Source: Roseateles sp. (GTDB taxonomy: Bacteria > Pseudomonadota > Gammaproteobacteria > Burkholderiales > Burkholderiaceae_C). From it: a stretch of DNA of 64,000 nucleotides. Positions 42,019 through 50,943 of the stretch are shown one piece after another; positions within the stretch are counted from its first letter, which is position 1; each line of letters opens with the position of its first letter. The notes below the pieces were generated by a model. It searched no databases. It was not told where the DNA came from and worked only from the letters and a program-made list of their open reading frames with translations. Location of the stretch: positions 17,995 through 81,994 of the forward strand of contig JAEUPJ010000029.1 of NCBI GenBank assembly GCA_016790285.1, given 5' to 3'. Position numbers and translations under genes: made by a program.

Positions 42019-42750
42019 ATGGGCATCTCCGCCACCGACATCAGCCAGCGCATCGTCGAAGCCGTTCTGGCGCAAAAGCTGGCCCCCGGCGCACGGCTGG
42101 GCGAGCAGCAGCTGGCGATGCTGTTCGACTGCAGCCGCACCATCGTGCGCGAGGCGCTGACCCGGCTGGCCGCGCGCGGCATCGTCACGGTGAGCGCCCG
42201 GCGCGGCTGGTACCTCATCGCGCCCTCGCAGGACGAAGCCCGCGAGGCCTTCGAGGCCCGGCGCGTGATCGAGCTGGGCCTGCTGCGCAGCGAGGCGCCG
42301 CTGGGCCCGCCGCAGCTCGCGCGCCTGAAACAGCACCTGCAGCAGGAGCAGGCGGCCCTGCGTGGCAGCGACGTGGGCACGCGCAGCTTCCTGCTGGGCG
42401 ACTTCCATGTCTGCCTGGCCGAGTGCCTGGGCAACGGGCTGCTGGCCGACACGCTGCGCGACTACACCGCGCGCACCACGCTGATCGCCATGCTGTACCA
42501 GTCGTCGCACGACGCCGCAGCGTCGTGCGACGAGCACGTGGCCATCGTGGCGGCGCTGGAGCAGGGCGACCGGGCGCGCGCCGAGCGCCTGATGGCCGAA
42601 CACCTCACCCACGTGCAGGCCGCCTTGCGCCTGCCCGCCTTGACCGACCCGCTGGAGCAGCTGCGCGAAGCCCTCGCGCCACTGCCGGCGGCCTCCGCCG
42701 CCCCCGACACCGACCCCGCCGAACCGGCCTACCTAGGAGCCCTGCTATGA
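42019..42750 (+). CDS. GntR-family transcriptional regulator (FCD subfamily)
   Basis: 243 residues: an N-terminal winged helix (1-75, RLGEQQLAMLFDCSRTIVREALTRLAARGIV) and a helical FCD effector domain (about 85-225) with FHVCLAECLGN and EHVAIVAALEQGDRARAERLMAEH, whose Asp and His residues form the usual metal site. The stop overlaps the start of the binding-protein gene (ATGA), so it is the first gene of the transporter operon and presumably its regulator. The palindrome at 41966 is a candidate operator. Confidence 0.88.
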   Translation: MGISATDISQRIVEAVLAQKLAPGARLGEQQLAMLFDCSRTIVREALTRLAARGIVTVSARRGWYLIAPSQDEAREAFEARRVIELGLLRSEAPLGPPQLARLKQHLQQEQAALRGSDVGTRSFLLGDFHVCLAECLGNGLLADTLRDYTARTTLIAMLYQSSHDAAASCDEHVAIVAALEQGDRARAERLMAEHLTHVQAALRLPALTDPLEQLREALAPLPAASAAPDTDPAEPAYLGALL

Positions 42751-43535
42751 CCGCCACGTTCTCCCGCCGCCTGCTCGTTGCCGGCCTGAGCCTGCTCGCC
42801 CTGGGCGCCGCCCAGGCCCAGACCGCGCTGGACAGCATCACCAAGAGCAAGACGATCAAGATCGCGATCCCGACCGACTACCCGCCCTACGGTTTCGTCG
42901 GCCCCGACATGACGCCGCAAGGCCTGGACGTGGCCGTGGCCCAGCTGATTGCCGCCAAGCTCGGCGTGAAGGCCGAGCTGGTGCCGGTGACCAGCGCCAA
43001 CCGCATCCCCTACCTGCAGACGAAGAAGGCCGACCTCGTCATCTCCACGCTGGGCAAGAACCCCGAGCGCGAGAAGGTCATCAACTTCAGCGCCGCCTAC
43101 GCGCCGTTCTACCAGGCGGTGTTCGCGGCCAAGAGCCTGTCCATCAAGAGCTGGGCCGACCTCGCCGGCAAGACGGTGGCGGTGACGCGTGGCGCGATGG
43201 AAGACCAGGAGCTGGCCAAGGTCGCGCCGTCGTCGCTGGAGTACAAGCGCTTCGAGGACAACAACGCCACCATCGCTGCCTTCGCCGCCGGCCAGACCCA
43301 GCTGCTGGCCACCAGTGCCGCCGTCGCGGGCAACCTGATGCAGCGCAACCCGGGCCTGAACACCGAATACAAGCTGCTGCTCAAGGACAGCCCCTGCTTT
43401 GTCGGCGTGGCCAAGGGCGAGGACGCGCTGCTGGCCAAGGTCAACGAGATCATCGCGGCGGCCAAGGCGGCAGGCGAACTGGAGGCGCTCTCCAAGAAAT
43501 GGCTGGGCCGCGGCACCGGCGACCTGCCCCTGTAA
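42747..43535 (+). CDS. Amino-acid ABC transporter substrate-binding protein
   Basis: 262 residues, signal peptide cut near AAQAQ (about 25). Family 3 solute-binding protein: IKIAIPTDYPPYGFVGPDMTPQGLDVAVAQLIAAKLG, then IPYLQTKKADLVISTLGKNPEREKVINFS, the polar amino-acid binding pattern. AGGAG lies upstream of the ATG, which overlaps the GntR stop. The permease and ATPase genes follow after a 141-base gap containing a long inverted repeat. The specific amino acid cannot be told. Confidence 0.9.
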   Translation: MTATFSRRLLVAGLSLLALGAAQAQTALDSITKSKTIKIAIPTDYPPYGFVGPDMTPQGLDVAVAQLIAAKLGVKAELVPVTSANRIPYLQTKKADLVISTLGKNPEREKVINFSAAYAPFYQAVFAAKSLSIKSWADLAGKTVAVTRGAMEDQELAKVAPSSLEYKRFEDNNATIAAFAAGQTQLLATSAAVAGNLMQRNPGLNTEYKLLLKDSPCFVGVAKGEDALLAKVNEIIAAAKAAGELEALSKKWLGRGTGDLPL

Positions 43536-43554
43536 GCCGCCCACACCGGAAAGC

Positions 43555-43622
43555 GCCACAGAGGCACAGAGACACAGAGGCGGCCGGATGCCGCGCCCTC
43601 TGTGCCTCTGTGACTCTGTGGC
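43555..43622. repeat. 26-base inverted repeat built from CACAGAG units
   Basis: The left arm (43555-43580) and right arm (43597-43622) match at 24 of 26 positions; each arm contains three CACAGAG heptamers. The loop is 16 bases. It lies between the binding-protein and permease genes and may protect or attenuate the transcript. Such CACAGAG arrays recur in Burkholderiales genomes as I recall. Confidence 0.75.
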
Positions 43623-43676
43623 TGTGTTCCACAGCATCTCGCGCGAACCCGCCGACAGAACAAGAGGCATGCCGTC

Positions 43677-44345
43677 GTGATTCAGTTCGACTTCCTCGCA
43701 GTGCTGGCCGAATGGCCGCTGCTGCTCAAGGGCCTGGCCTGGACGCTGGGCCTCACGGCGGTGGCCACGCCGCTGGGCCTGCTGATCGCCACGCTCGCTG
43801 CCTGGGCGCGGGCCTGCGGGCCGGTGTGGCTGCGGCGCGTGCTGGGCGTCTACGTGGAGCTGCTGCGCAACACGCCCTTCATCGTGCAGCTGTTCTTCAT
43901 CTTCTTCGGCCTGCCGGCCGCCGGCGTGAAGCTCTCGCCTGAACTCGCCTCGGTCATCGCGATGACGCTCAACCTCGGCGCCTACGGCTGCGAGATCCTG
44001 CGCGCCGGCATCCAGGCCACGCCACGCGGCCAGTGGGAGGCGGCGCAGAGCCTGGCGCTGAGCCCCGTGCAGGTGTTCACCCGCGTCGTGCTGCCGCCGG
44101 CCGTGCAGCGGGTGTGGCCCGCGATGACGAGCCAGATCATCATCGTCATGCTGGGCTCGGCGGTCTGCGGCCAGATCTCCACCGAGGAGCTGAGTTATGC
44201 CGCCAACCTCATCCAGAGCCGCAACTTCCGGGCCTTCGAGGCCTTCATCATCGCCACGCTCACCTACCTGGCCCTGGCCATCGCCGCGCGCCGGCTGCTG
44301 ATGTGGGCCGGCCCGCGCTTCATCTTCGGGCGGAGGGCCGCATGA
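43677..44345 (+). CDS. Amino-acid ABC transporter permease 1 (GTG start)
   Basis: 222 residues with about five membrane helices and the HisM-type EAA loop (GQWEAAQSLALSPVQVFTRVVLP). The start is GTG at 43677; no ATG lies nearby in frame. The stop overlaps the second permease start (ATGA). The two permeases would form a heterodimer with the ATPase encoded at 44979. Confidence 0.9.
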   Translation: MIQFDFLAVLAEWPLLLKGLAWTLGLTAVATPLGLLIATLAAWARACGPVWLRRVLGVYVELLRNTPFIVQLFFIFFGLPAAGVKLSPELASVIAMTLNLGAYGCEILRAGIQATPRGQWEAAQSLALSPVQVFTRVVLPPAVQRVWPAMTSQIIIVMLGSAVCGQISTEELSYAANLIQSRNFRAFEAFIIATLTYLALAIAARRLLMWAGPRFIFGRRAA

Positions 44346-44989
44346 TCGAGTTCACCCTTTGGGACATCGTCCGCAACCTGCTGCTCGCCTTGCGCTGGAC
44401 GGTGGCGCTGTCGCTGATCGCCTTTGTCGGCGGCGGCGTGGTGGGGGCGCTGCTGCTGACGCTGCGCCTTCGCTTCGGCACGCGCGTGCACCGGGCCATC
44501 GGCGCCTATGTGCAGCTCTTCCAGGGCACGCCGCTGCTGATGCAGCTCTTCCTCGCCTACTTCGGCCTGGCGTTGCTCGGGCTGGAGGTGTCCGCCTGGA
44601 CGGCCGCCGCGCTGGCGCTCACGCTCTACACCAGCGCCTACCTCGTGGAGATCTGGCGCGGCTGCGTGGAGGCCGTGCCGCGCGGCCAGTGGGAGGCGGC
44701 GCGCAGCCTGGCGCTGTCCTTCGGCGAACAGCTGCGCCACGTCATCCTGCCGCAGGCCGGGCGCCTGGCCATCGCGCCCACCGTGGGATTTCTCGTGCAG
44801 GTCATCAAGGGCACGGCTCTGGCCTCGGTCATCGGCTTCGTCGAGCTCACCAAGGCCGGCAGCATGATCGCCAACGCGAGCTTCAAACCCTTCCTCGTCT
44901 TTGGCTGCGTGGCGCTGCTGTACTTCGTGCTGTGCTTCCCCGTCAGCCTGTTCGCCCAACATCTGGAGCGCAAGACCCATGTCCGCTGA
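44342..44989 (+). CDS. Amino-acid ABC transporter permease 2
   Basis: 215 residues, about five membrane helices, EAA loop GQWEAARSLALSFGEQLRHVILP and the family LFQGTPLLMQLF segment. It overlaps permease 1 by four bases and the ATPase gene by 11, indicating tight translational coupling across the complex. Confidence 0.9.
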   Translation: MIEFTLWDIVRNLLLALRWTVALSLIAFVGGGVVGALLLTLRLRFGTRVHRAIGAYVQLFQGTPLLMQLFLAYFGLALLGLEVSAWTAAALALTLYTSAYLVEIWRGCVEAVPRGQWEAARSLALSFGEQLRHVILPQAGRLAIAPTVGFLVQVIKGTALASVIGFVELTKAGSMIANASFKPFLVFGCVALLYFVLCFPVSLFAQHLERKTHVR

Positions 44990-45734
44990 AGTCGTCGCCG
45001 ACCCCATCGTCCGCATCACCGCGCTGCGCAAGTCCTACGGCACGAACGAGGTGCTCAAGGGGATCGACCTGGACGTGCACCGCGGCGAGGTCATCGCCAT
45101 CATCGGCAAGAGCGGCTCGGGCAAGAGTACGTTGCTGCGCTGCGTGAACGGCCTGGAGCAGTTCCAGGACGGCGCCCTGTCCGTCAACGGCAAGCCCTTG
45201 CTGCACGACAGCGCCCAGGCCATGCGGGCGCTGCGCCAGCAGGTCGGCATGATCTTCCAGGGCTTCAACCTCTTCCCGCACCTGAGCGTGGGGCGCAACG
45301 TGATGCTCGCGCCTACGCTCGTGAAGCAGCGCAGCGCGGCCGACGCCGACGCGCAGGCCCGCCAGCTGCTCGCCCGCGTGGGCCTGGCCGAGAAGTTCGA
45401 CGCCATGCCGGAGCAGCTCTCCGGCGGCCAGCAGCAGCGCGTGGCCATTGCCCGCGCGCTGGCGATGGAGCCGGCCGTGCTGCTGTGCGACGAGATCACC
45501 TCGGCCCTGGACCCGGAGCTCGTGGGCGAAGTGCTGCGCGTGGTGGAGGCGCTGGCCGAGGAGGGCATGACGCTGCTGATGGTCACGCACGAGATGAACT
45601 TCGCCCGCAAGGTGGCCGACCGCGTCATCTTCATGCACCAGGGCCGCGTGCACGAGATGGGCCCGCCGGCCGAAGTGTTCGGGGCGCCGCAGACGCCGGA
45701 GCTGAAACAGTTCCTGTCGTCGCTTCACGATTGA
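44979..45734 (+). CDS. Amino-acid ABC transporter ATP-binding protein
   Basis: 251 residues. Walker [10 protein letters not shown] (about 43-51), Q-loop [12 protein letters not shown], signature LSGGQQQR, Walker [12 protein letters not shown] and the switch His in VTHEM are all intact. It matches GlnQ/HisP-type ATPases for polar amino acids. Last gene of the operon. Confidence 0.93.
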   Translation: MSAEVVADPIVRITALRKSYGTNEVLKGIDLDVHRGEVIAIIGKSGSGKSTLLRCVNGLEQFQDGALSVNGKPLLHDSAQAMRALRQQVGMIFQGFNLFPHLSVGRNVMLAPTLVKQRSAADADAQARQLLARVGLAEKFDAMPEQLSGGQQQRVAIARALAMEPAVLLCDEITSALDPELVGEVLRVVEALAEEGMTLLMVTHEMNFARKVADRVIFMHQGRVHEMGPPAEVFGAPQTPELKQFLSSLHD

Positions 45735-45808
45735 CATCAGGAATCGAGAAGCGGCGGTGCGGCGCTGGCGGTAGGCTTTCGCCCTCCGCGACTGATGCAC
45801 CGACCGCC

Positions 45809-46207
45809 ATGCCCAAGCCCGCCTCGCCCGACGCCGCCGCGGCGTCCGCCCTCATCGACGAACGCATCGCCAGCCTCGGGGGCTGGCGCGGCGAGACCCT
45901 GGCCGGGCTGCGGGCCGTCATCCGCGAGGCCGACCCCGGCATCGTGGAGGAGTGGAAGTGGAACAACCCGGTCTGGTCGCGCGACGGCATCGTCTGCACG
46001 GGCGAGTCCTACAAGAGCGCCGTGAAGATGACCTTCCCCAAGGGCGCGTCGCTGCCTGATCCGGCGGGGCTGTTCAATTCGAGCCTGGAGGGCAACGTGC
46101 GCCGCGCCATCGATGTGCGCGAGGGCGACACCATCGACAAGGCCGCACTCAAAGCCCTCATCCGGGCGGCCGTGACGGCCAATCAGGCGGCCAGGAAGAA
46201 GGCGTAG
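45809..46207 (+). CDS. DUF1801 (YdhG-like) protein
   Basis: 132 residues. The core IREADPGIVEEWKWNNPVWSRDGIVCTGESYKSAVKMTFPKGASLPDPAGLFNS is the DUF1801 pattern, with W-P and K-x-TF signatures. Small soluble protein; no biochemical role established. It has its own promoter region of 74 bases after the ABC operon and a terminator-like hairpin behind it. Confidence 0.82.
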   Translation: MPKPASPDAAAASALIDERIASLGGWRGETLAGLRAVIREADPGIVEEWKWNNPVWSRDGIVCTGESYKSAVKMTFPKGASLPDPAGLFNSSLEGNVRRAIDVREGDTIDKAALKALIRAAVTANQAARKKA

Positions 46208-46254
46208 GAGCTCTCGGGTGGCGCCGTTCGTGACATTGCGCACACCCCGAGGGT

Positions 46255-46277
46255 GCGGGACTCCATCCCGAGTTTTT
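46255..46277 (+). terminator. Terminator-like hairpin after the DUF1801 gene
   Basis: CGGGA and TCCCG pair around CTCCA and are followed by AGTTTTT. The stem is short. Confidence 0.4.
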
Positions 46278-46456
46278 CGAGTGGATGCGCAACGGGGTGG
46301 GCGAGTCAACAGGCCCTGATTAATTGGTGGCTCGGCGCGGCGCTTTCGTGGCCTCGCCCAAGCGCTTCATCGCTTCGTCGAGTGACGTCCAGGCGGCGCG
46401 GGAATCATCCGCCCCACACCGATTCCGGTGAGCCGTTTATCAACACAGGACGTCAC

Positions 46457-47020
46457 ATGCGCCACCTCTTCCTCAAGACCTCTGTCTCCCTCGCCATCGC
46501 CGCCGCCTCCGTCGCCGCCCACGCCGTCGATGGCACCGTCACCATCAACGGCGCCATCAGCGCCACCACCTGCACCGTCAGCGTCAGCGGCGGCGGCGCC
46601 ACCGGCACGGTGACCCTGCCCACCATCGGCGCCAGCGCACTGGCCGGCAGCGGTGCCGTGGCTGGCAGCACGGCCTTCTCCATCGCCGTGTCGGCCTGCA
46701 CCACCAGCCAGGCGTCGATGGCGCCCTACTTCGAGTCGGCCGGGTCGTCCGCCTTCAACGGCGCGGGCCGCGTCACCACCAGCGTCTCCGGCGTGGACAT
46801 CCAGATCCTCAACAGCGCCGGCAGCGCCGTGGACCTCAACGGCACGGCCGCCGTCTCCGCTGGCTTCACGGGCCAGAACGTACCCGTCGTCAGCTTCAGT
46901 GGCAGCAACCCGAGCAAGGCGGCCACCTCCAACTTCGTGGCCCGCTACTACTCGACGGCGGCCTCGGTCGGCACCGGCGCCGTCTCGGTGAACCTGGCCT
47001 ACACCATCGCCTACCAGTGA
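46457..47020 (+). CDS. Orphan type 1 fimbrial-like subunit
   Basis: 187 residues, signal peptide cut near AAHA (about 22). The mature protein has VDGTVTINGAISATTCTVSV near its start and a second Cys about 55 residues later (SACTTS), giving the disulphide of chaperone-usher pilins, and it ends in a beta strand with penultimate Tyr (AYTIAYQ) as used for donor-strand exchange. No chaperone or usher gene is in the window, so either it is served from elsewhere or it is a solitary remnant. The sequence is Ser/Thr/Ala/Gly-rich and low in charge. Confidence 0.75.
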   Translation: MRHLFLKTSVSLAIAAASVAAHAVDGTVTINGAISATTCTVSVSGGGATGTVTLPTIGASALAGSGAVAGSTAFSIAVSACTTSQASMAPYFESAGSSAFNGAGRVTTSVSGVDIQILNSAGSAVDLNGTAAVSAGFTGQNVPVVSFSGSNPSKAATSNFVARYYSTAASVGTGAVSVNLAYTIAYQ

Positions 47021-47033
47021 GGCGCCGCCAGGC

Positions 47034-47618
47034 TCAGGCGGCCTTCTCCATCGCGGCCTTGTAGATCGACTGCCGCGGCTGCGCCATCAGGCGGCGCAGC
47101 ATGGGTTCGAAGAACGCCAGCGGCAGCGCCTGGGCGGCCGGGTCGAAGGCCGGGTTGTCGTACAGCGCGACGAACTCCGCCGTGCGCTCGAAATGCGGGT
47201 GGCCGCGGAACTGCTCGCGCAGCTCCCGGTCCAGCCCGATGTGGTGAAAGAAGTTGTATCCCTGGAAGACGCCGTGGTGCTGCACCATCCAGTGGTTGGC
47301 CTCGGTCACGAAGGGCTTCAGGATGGCCGCGGCGATGTCCGGGTGGTTGTACGAGCCCAGCGTGTCGCCGATGTCGTGCAGCAGCGCGCAGCAGACGTAC
47401 TCCTCGTCCCGCCCGTCGCGGTGGGCGAGGGTGGCGGTCTGCAGGCAGTGCGTCAGCCGGTCCACCGGAAAGCCGCCGAAGTCCCCGTCCAGCAGCCGCA
47501 GGTGCGCGAGCACGCGGTCGGGCAGGGTGCGGGCCATCTTCATCGCCTCGGGCACGATGAGCGACCAATCCTCGCGGGTGCTCTGGTCCATGCGGGTGAA
47601 GGTGGCGCGGGCGGTCAT
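47034..47618 (-). CDS. HD-domain protein
   Basis: 194 residues. The metal-binding pattern is visible as H of THCLQTATLAH, HD of ALLHDIGDTLG, HH of VQHHGVFQGY and a later D (VALYDNPAFD). It resembles the HD subgroup that includes PhnZ-like oxygenases and phosphohydrolases; the reaction cannot be assigned. It converges on the fimbrial gene with a 13-base gap. Confidence 0.75.
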   Translation of the reverse strand: MTARATFTRMDQSTREDWSLIVPEAMKMARTLPDRVLAHLRLLDGDFGGFPVDRLTHCLQTATLAHRDGRDEEYVCCALLHDIGDTLGSYNHPDIAAAILKPFVTEANHWMVQHHGVFQGYNFFHHIGLDRELREQFRGHPHFERTAEFVALYDNPAFDPAAQALPLAFFEPMLRRLMAQPRQSIYKAAMEKAA

Positions 47619-47701
47619 GGCGGTCTCCGGTGTCGTTTTCCCGCCGATTGTGCGTACCCGTGAGCCGCGTGGCTGTCACGTGCAGCACGCCGCGCCCGCG
47701 G

Positions 47702-50212
47702 TCACGCCGGGGTCGATGCCGCAGGCGGGGCGGCGGGCAGCACGAGGGTGATCACGGCGCCGCCGCCGTCGCGGTTGGCGGCCCAGATGCGGCCGCCGTG
47801 GGCCTTGGCGATGCGCCGGCAGATGGCCAGGCCCAGGCCCGTGCCGCCGGCTGCGTTCTTCGTGGCGCTGGACTGCACGAAGGCCTCGAAGATGCCCTCC
47901 AGCTCGTCGGGCGGGATGCCGGGGCCGCGGTCGGCCACTTCCACGCGGATGCTGTGCGTGCCGTCCAGGCGCGCCGTCAGGTCGATGCGGCCGCCCTCGG
48001 GCGAGAAGCGGATGGCATTGGCCAGCAGGTTGCGCAGCAGCTGCTGCAGGCGCAGCGGGTCGGCCATCAGCAACAGGTCTTCGCTGCCCAGGGCGGCCTC
48101 CAGCTGCAGTTGCCGGGCCGTGAGCAGCGGCACGAGTTCGCGCACCACCTCCAGCGCGAGCGGCCGCAGGTCCAGCCGCTGCGGCTGGATGGGCTCGATG
48201 CCGCGCTCGATCTTGCTGAGGTCCAGCAGGTCGTTGACGAGGCTGAGCATGCGCTCGCCGGCCCGGTGCACGTCGTTGAAGAACTCGGCCACGCGCGGCT
48301 GCTCGCGCGCGCGCCGCGCTCCCAGCTCCGAGAAGCCGAGGATGGACTGCAGCGGCGTGCGCAGCTCGTGGCTGACGTTGGCGATGAACTCCGACTTGGC
48401 GCGCGAGGCCTCCAGGGCGGCGTCGCGCGCCGCGCGAGTCGCGCGGTCGGCCTCGCGGAAATCGCTGATGTCCATGAAGCACACGACGATGCCCATGGGC
48501 CGGCCCTGCGCGTCGGGGAAGGTGGACTTGCTGACGAGCAGGTCACGCTGACGGCCGTCCCGGCCGTGCCACACCGTCTCGTAGCTCATCTCCCCGCCGT
48601 GTGCCAGCAGGGCGGCGTCGCGCGCGTCGTGCTCGGCCGCTTCGTCCGCAGGCAGGTAGCTGCCCGCGCGCGTGCCCAGCACCGCGTCGCGGCTGCGGCC
48701 GGTGAACTGCTCCCAGGCGCGGTTGACGTCCAGATAGCGGTTGTGGGTGTCGAGCACCGACATCGGCAGCGGGCTGCTGGCCAGCAGCGAGCGCGCCAGG
48801 CCCAGCTGCGCGCGCAGGTCGGCCTGTGCGCGCACCAGGCCGCTCACGTCGGCGGCGCTGCCCACCCAGGCCAGGTCGCCCTGCGGGCGGCGCAGCGGCA
48901 CCACGTGGATCTCGAAGCTTCGCGTGCCGCCGTCGGGGCCGACCCACTCCGCGCGCACCTGGCCGCGCGCGGCCTCCATGGGTTCGTCTCCCGGGGCGAA
49001 GAGCGCCGCCACCTCGGGCGAGCCGCCGAACAGCGCTTGCAAAGGCTGACCGAGCACCGACTCGACGGTTTGGCCGCTGATGCGGGCGTAGCTGTCGTTG
49101 ATGAAGGTCACGCGCCCCGTGGCATCGGTGCGGAAGAGCAGGTCCTGCACGCTGCCGAAGATGGCGCTCAACTCACGCTCGCGCTCCAGCACCTGGCCCT
49201 GCGCTTCGTCGAGCTGGGCCAGCGAGCGCTCGCGCCCGCGCAGGCCCGCAGCGCCCACCGCCGCCAGGCCCAACAGCGCCGCCGCCATGCCAAGTGCAGG
49301 CAGCCCCAGGTCCAGGACGGTGGTCAGCCAGCGGTCGCGCAACTCAGCCTGGGGCAGCTCCACCAGCACCAGCAGCGGCCGCCCGCGCAGTGCGCGAAAA
49401 CTGCCGAGCTGGTCGCTGGCGCGCAGCCCCGGCCCCATCCAGCGCCCGTGCTCGGTACCGGCCCGCACACGCTCGAGTGGCGAGTCGGGTGCGCTCAGCG
49501 AGGCGATCCGATCGCCGGGCAGGTGCTCGGCGCTGTCGGTCACGGCGAGCAACTGGCCGTCCAGGCGCACCAGGGCTGCAGCAGCCCGGGCATCGTTGAG
49601 CGTGAGCTGCTGGAAGTTGGCGATGGCGTCGGGGTTGAGCAGCGCCACCATCACGGCGGGCCGGCCGCTGCCGGGCAGCTTGAGGCCACGCAGCAGCGGG
49701 AAGAAGCCCACGCCGCGCGGTGCGGCGGGCATCTCGGCGGCGCCTGTGGGCGGCGCGAGGCCCGCCAGGCTGCGCGCCGGGACGAAGCCGTTCACGGCGT
49801 TGCGCCCGGCGGCGGGCCAGGGTCCCAGCGCGGTGGTCGCGATGCGGGCGTCGCGGTCGGCGTCGTTGGCGGTGGCCAGCACGTGGCCGTCTTCGTCCAC
49901 CAGCGCCACGCCGCGCAGGAAGCCCAGGCTCGCCTGCGTCTGCCCGAGCAGGGCCTGCAGCACTTCGGGGGGCGCGCCGCGTTCGGCCATGTCGGCCAGG
50001 CCGGCCAGTGCGAACTGGGCGGCGTCCAGGCTGCGGCTGGCGTGGTCCTCCAGCACGCGGGCGAGCAGCGCCTGCTGCTCGGCGGCTTCGGACACGAGCT
50101 CGCCCTTCTCACGCCAGAGGCTGTAGCCGGTGCCCGCCAGCAGCATCACGGCCAGCAGCACGCCGGCGGCAGCGGTGATGCTGCTCGGGCGCCAGCGGTT
50201 GCGGTGGGGCAT
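47702..50212 (-). CDS. Membrane sensor histidine kinase with two PAS domains
   Basis: 836 residues. A first membrane helix (about 13-30) and a large periplasmic Cache-like domain (40-305) precede a second helix (about 312-335). Two PAS domains follow (about 350-470 and 485-590), then HisKA with SHELRTPLQ (H615) and an ATPase domain with NLLANAIRFS, DRGPGIPP and GTGLGLAI. There is no receiver domain on the protein, so phosphate must pass to separate receivers; three receiver genes lie just beyond the divergent HD-GYP gene. It starts 27 bases after the HD-GYP stop, so the two are co-transcribed. Confidence 0.9.
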   Translation of the reverse strand: MPHRNRWRPSSITAAAGVLLAVMLLAGTGYSLWREKGELVSEAAEQQALLARVLEDHASRSLDAAQFALAGLADMAERGAPPEVLQALLGQTQASLGFLRGVALVDEDGHVLATANDADRDARIATTALGPWPAAGRNAVNGFVPARSLAGLAPPTGAAEMPAAPRGVGFFPLLRGLKLPGSGRPAVMVALLNPDAIANFQQLTLNDARAAAALVRLDGQLLAVTDSAEHLPGDRIASLSAPDSPLERVRAGTEHGRWMGPGLRASDQLGSFRALRGRPLLVLVELPQAELRDRWLTTVLDLGLPALGMAAALLGLAAVGAAGLRGRERSLAQLDEAQGQVLERERELSAIFGSVQDLLFRTDATGRVTFINDSYARISGQTVESVLGQPLQALFGGSPEVAALFAPGDEPMEAARGQVRAEWVGPDGGTRSFEIHVVPLRRPQGDLAWVGSAADVSGLVRAQADLRAQLGLARSLLASSPLPMSVLDTHNRYLDVNRAWEQFTGRSRDAVLGTRAGSYLPADEAAEHDARDAALLAHGGEMSYETVWHGRDGRQRDLLVSKSTFPDAQGRPMGIVVCFMDISDFREADRATRAARDAALEASRAKSEFIANVSHELRTPLQSILGFSELGARRAREQPRVAEFFNDVHRAGERMLSLVNDLLDLSKIERGIEPIQPQRLDLRPLALEVVRELVPLLTARQLQLEAALGSEDLLLMADPLRLQQLLRNLLANAIRFSPEGGRIDLTARLDGTHSIRVEVADRGPGIPPDELEGIFEAFVQSSATKNAAGGTGLGLAICRRIAKAHGGRIWAANRDGGGAVITLVLPAAPPAASTPA

Positions 50213-50239
50213 GGGGCGGCTAAGGCCTGTTGACAGGCC

Positions 50240-50845
50240 CTAGGCGCCGTCGCGCAGCGCGATGAGGTCGGGTGCGTGGGCCAGGAAGGCGGCCACGAGG
50301 GCCGGGTCGAAGGCCGAGCCGGACTGCTCGGCCAGCATCGCCAGGGCGCGGTCGTCCGCGCGGGCCGGGCGGTAGCTGTGCGGCATGGTGAGCGCGTCGA
50401 AGTAGTCCACCACGGCGACGATGCGCGCCGCCAGCGGAATCTCCTGGCCGCGCAGGCCGTGGGGGTAGCCGTTGCCGTCCCAGCGCTCGCGGTGGTGCAG
50501 GGCGATCTCGGCCGCCAGCGCAAACAGCGGCAGGCTGGAGCCGCCCAGCAGCGCGGCGCCGCGCCGGGGCTGGGCATGCAGGCGGCGGGTGCCGTGGGTG
50601 TCGTCGGCCACGGCCGGGGTGGCCTGCTCGCCCACGTCGTGCAGGGGGGCGGCCAGGCGCAACTGGCGGGCGCGGTCGGCGTCCCAGCCCAGGCGCAGTG
50701 CCAGGCCTTCAGCCAGGCGGCCGAGGCGTTGCCGGTGCGCGCTCAGGTCGGGGGCGTCGGCGGGCTGCGGGGCGGGCGGGAGCAGCCGCAGGACCGAGGG
50801 ACGGGCATCGGGCGCGGGAGGGGCAAGGACGGCGGGCGGCGGCAT
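50240..50845 (-). CDS. HD-GYP domain protein, probable c-di-GMP phosphodiesterase
   Basis: 201 residues, a stand-alone domain without receiver. Motifs are LHDVGE (HD kept, the usual following Lys is Glu), HHRERWDGNGYPHGLRGQEIPLAARI (GYP kept) and GSAFDPALV. The length is near the minimum for the fold. It probably hydrolyses c-di-GMP, with some doubt because of the altered HD motif. It shares an operon with the PAS kinase and is divergent from the HTH-receiver gene. Confidence 0.8.
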   Translation of the reverse strand: MPPPAVLAPPAPDARPSVLRLLPPAPQPADAPDLSAHRQRLGRLAEGLALRLGWDADRARQLRLAAPLHDVGEQATPAVADDTHGTRRLHAQPRRGAALLGGSSLPLFALAAEIALHHRERWDGNGYPHGLRGQEIPLAARIVAVVDYFDALTMPHSYRPARADDRALAMLAEQSGSAFDPALVAAFLAHAPDLIALRDGA

Positions 50846-50943
50846 GGTGGACAGCAGGTGGACGGTGAATTGTCCAATGTGGCCGTTTTTATCAAATACA
50901 GACGATCCCGCAAAGCCGCTCGAATTCGGCAAAATATCGCGTT

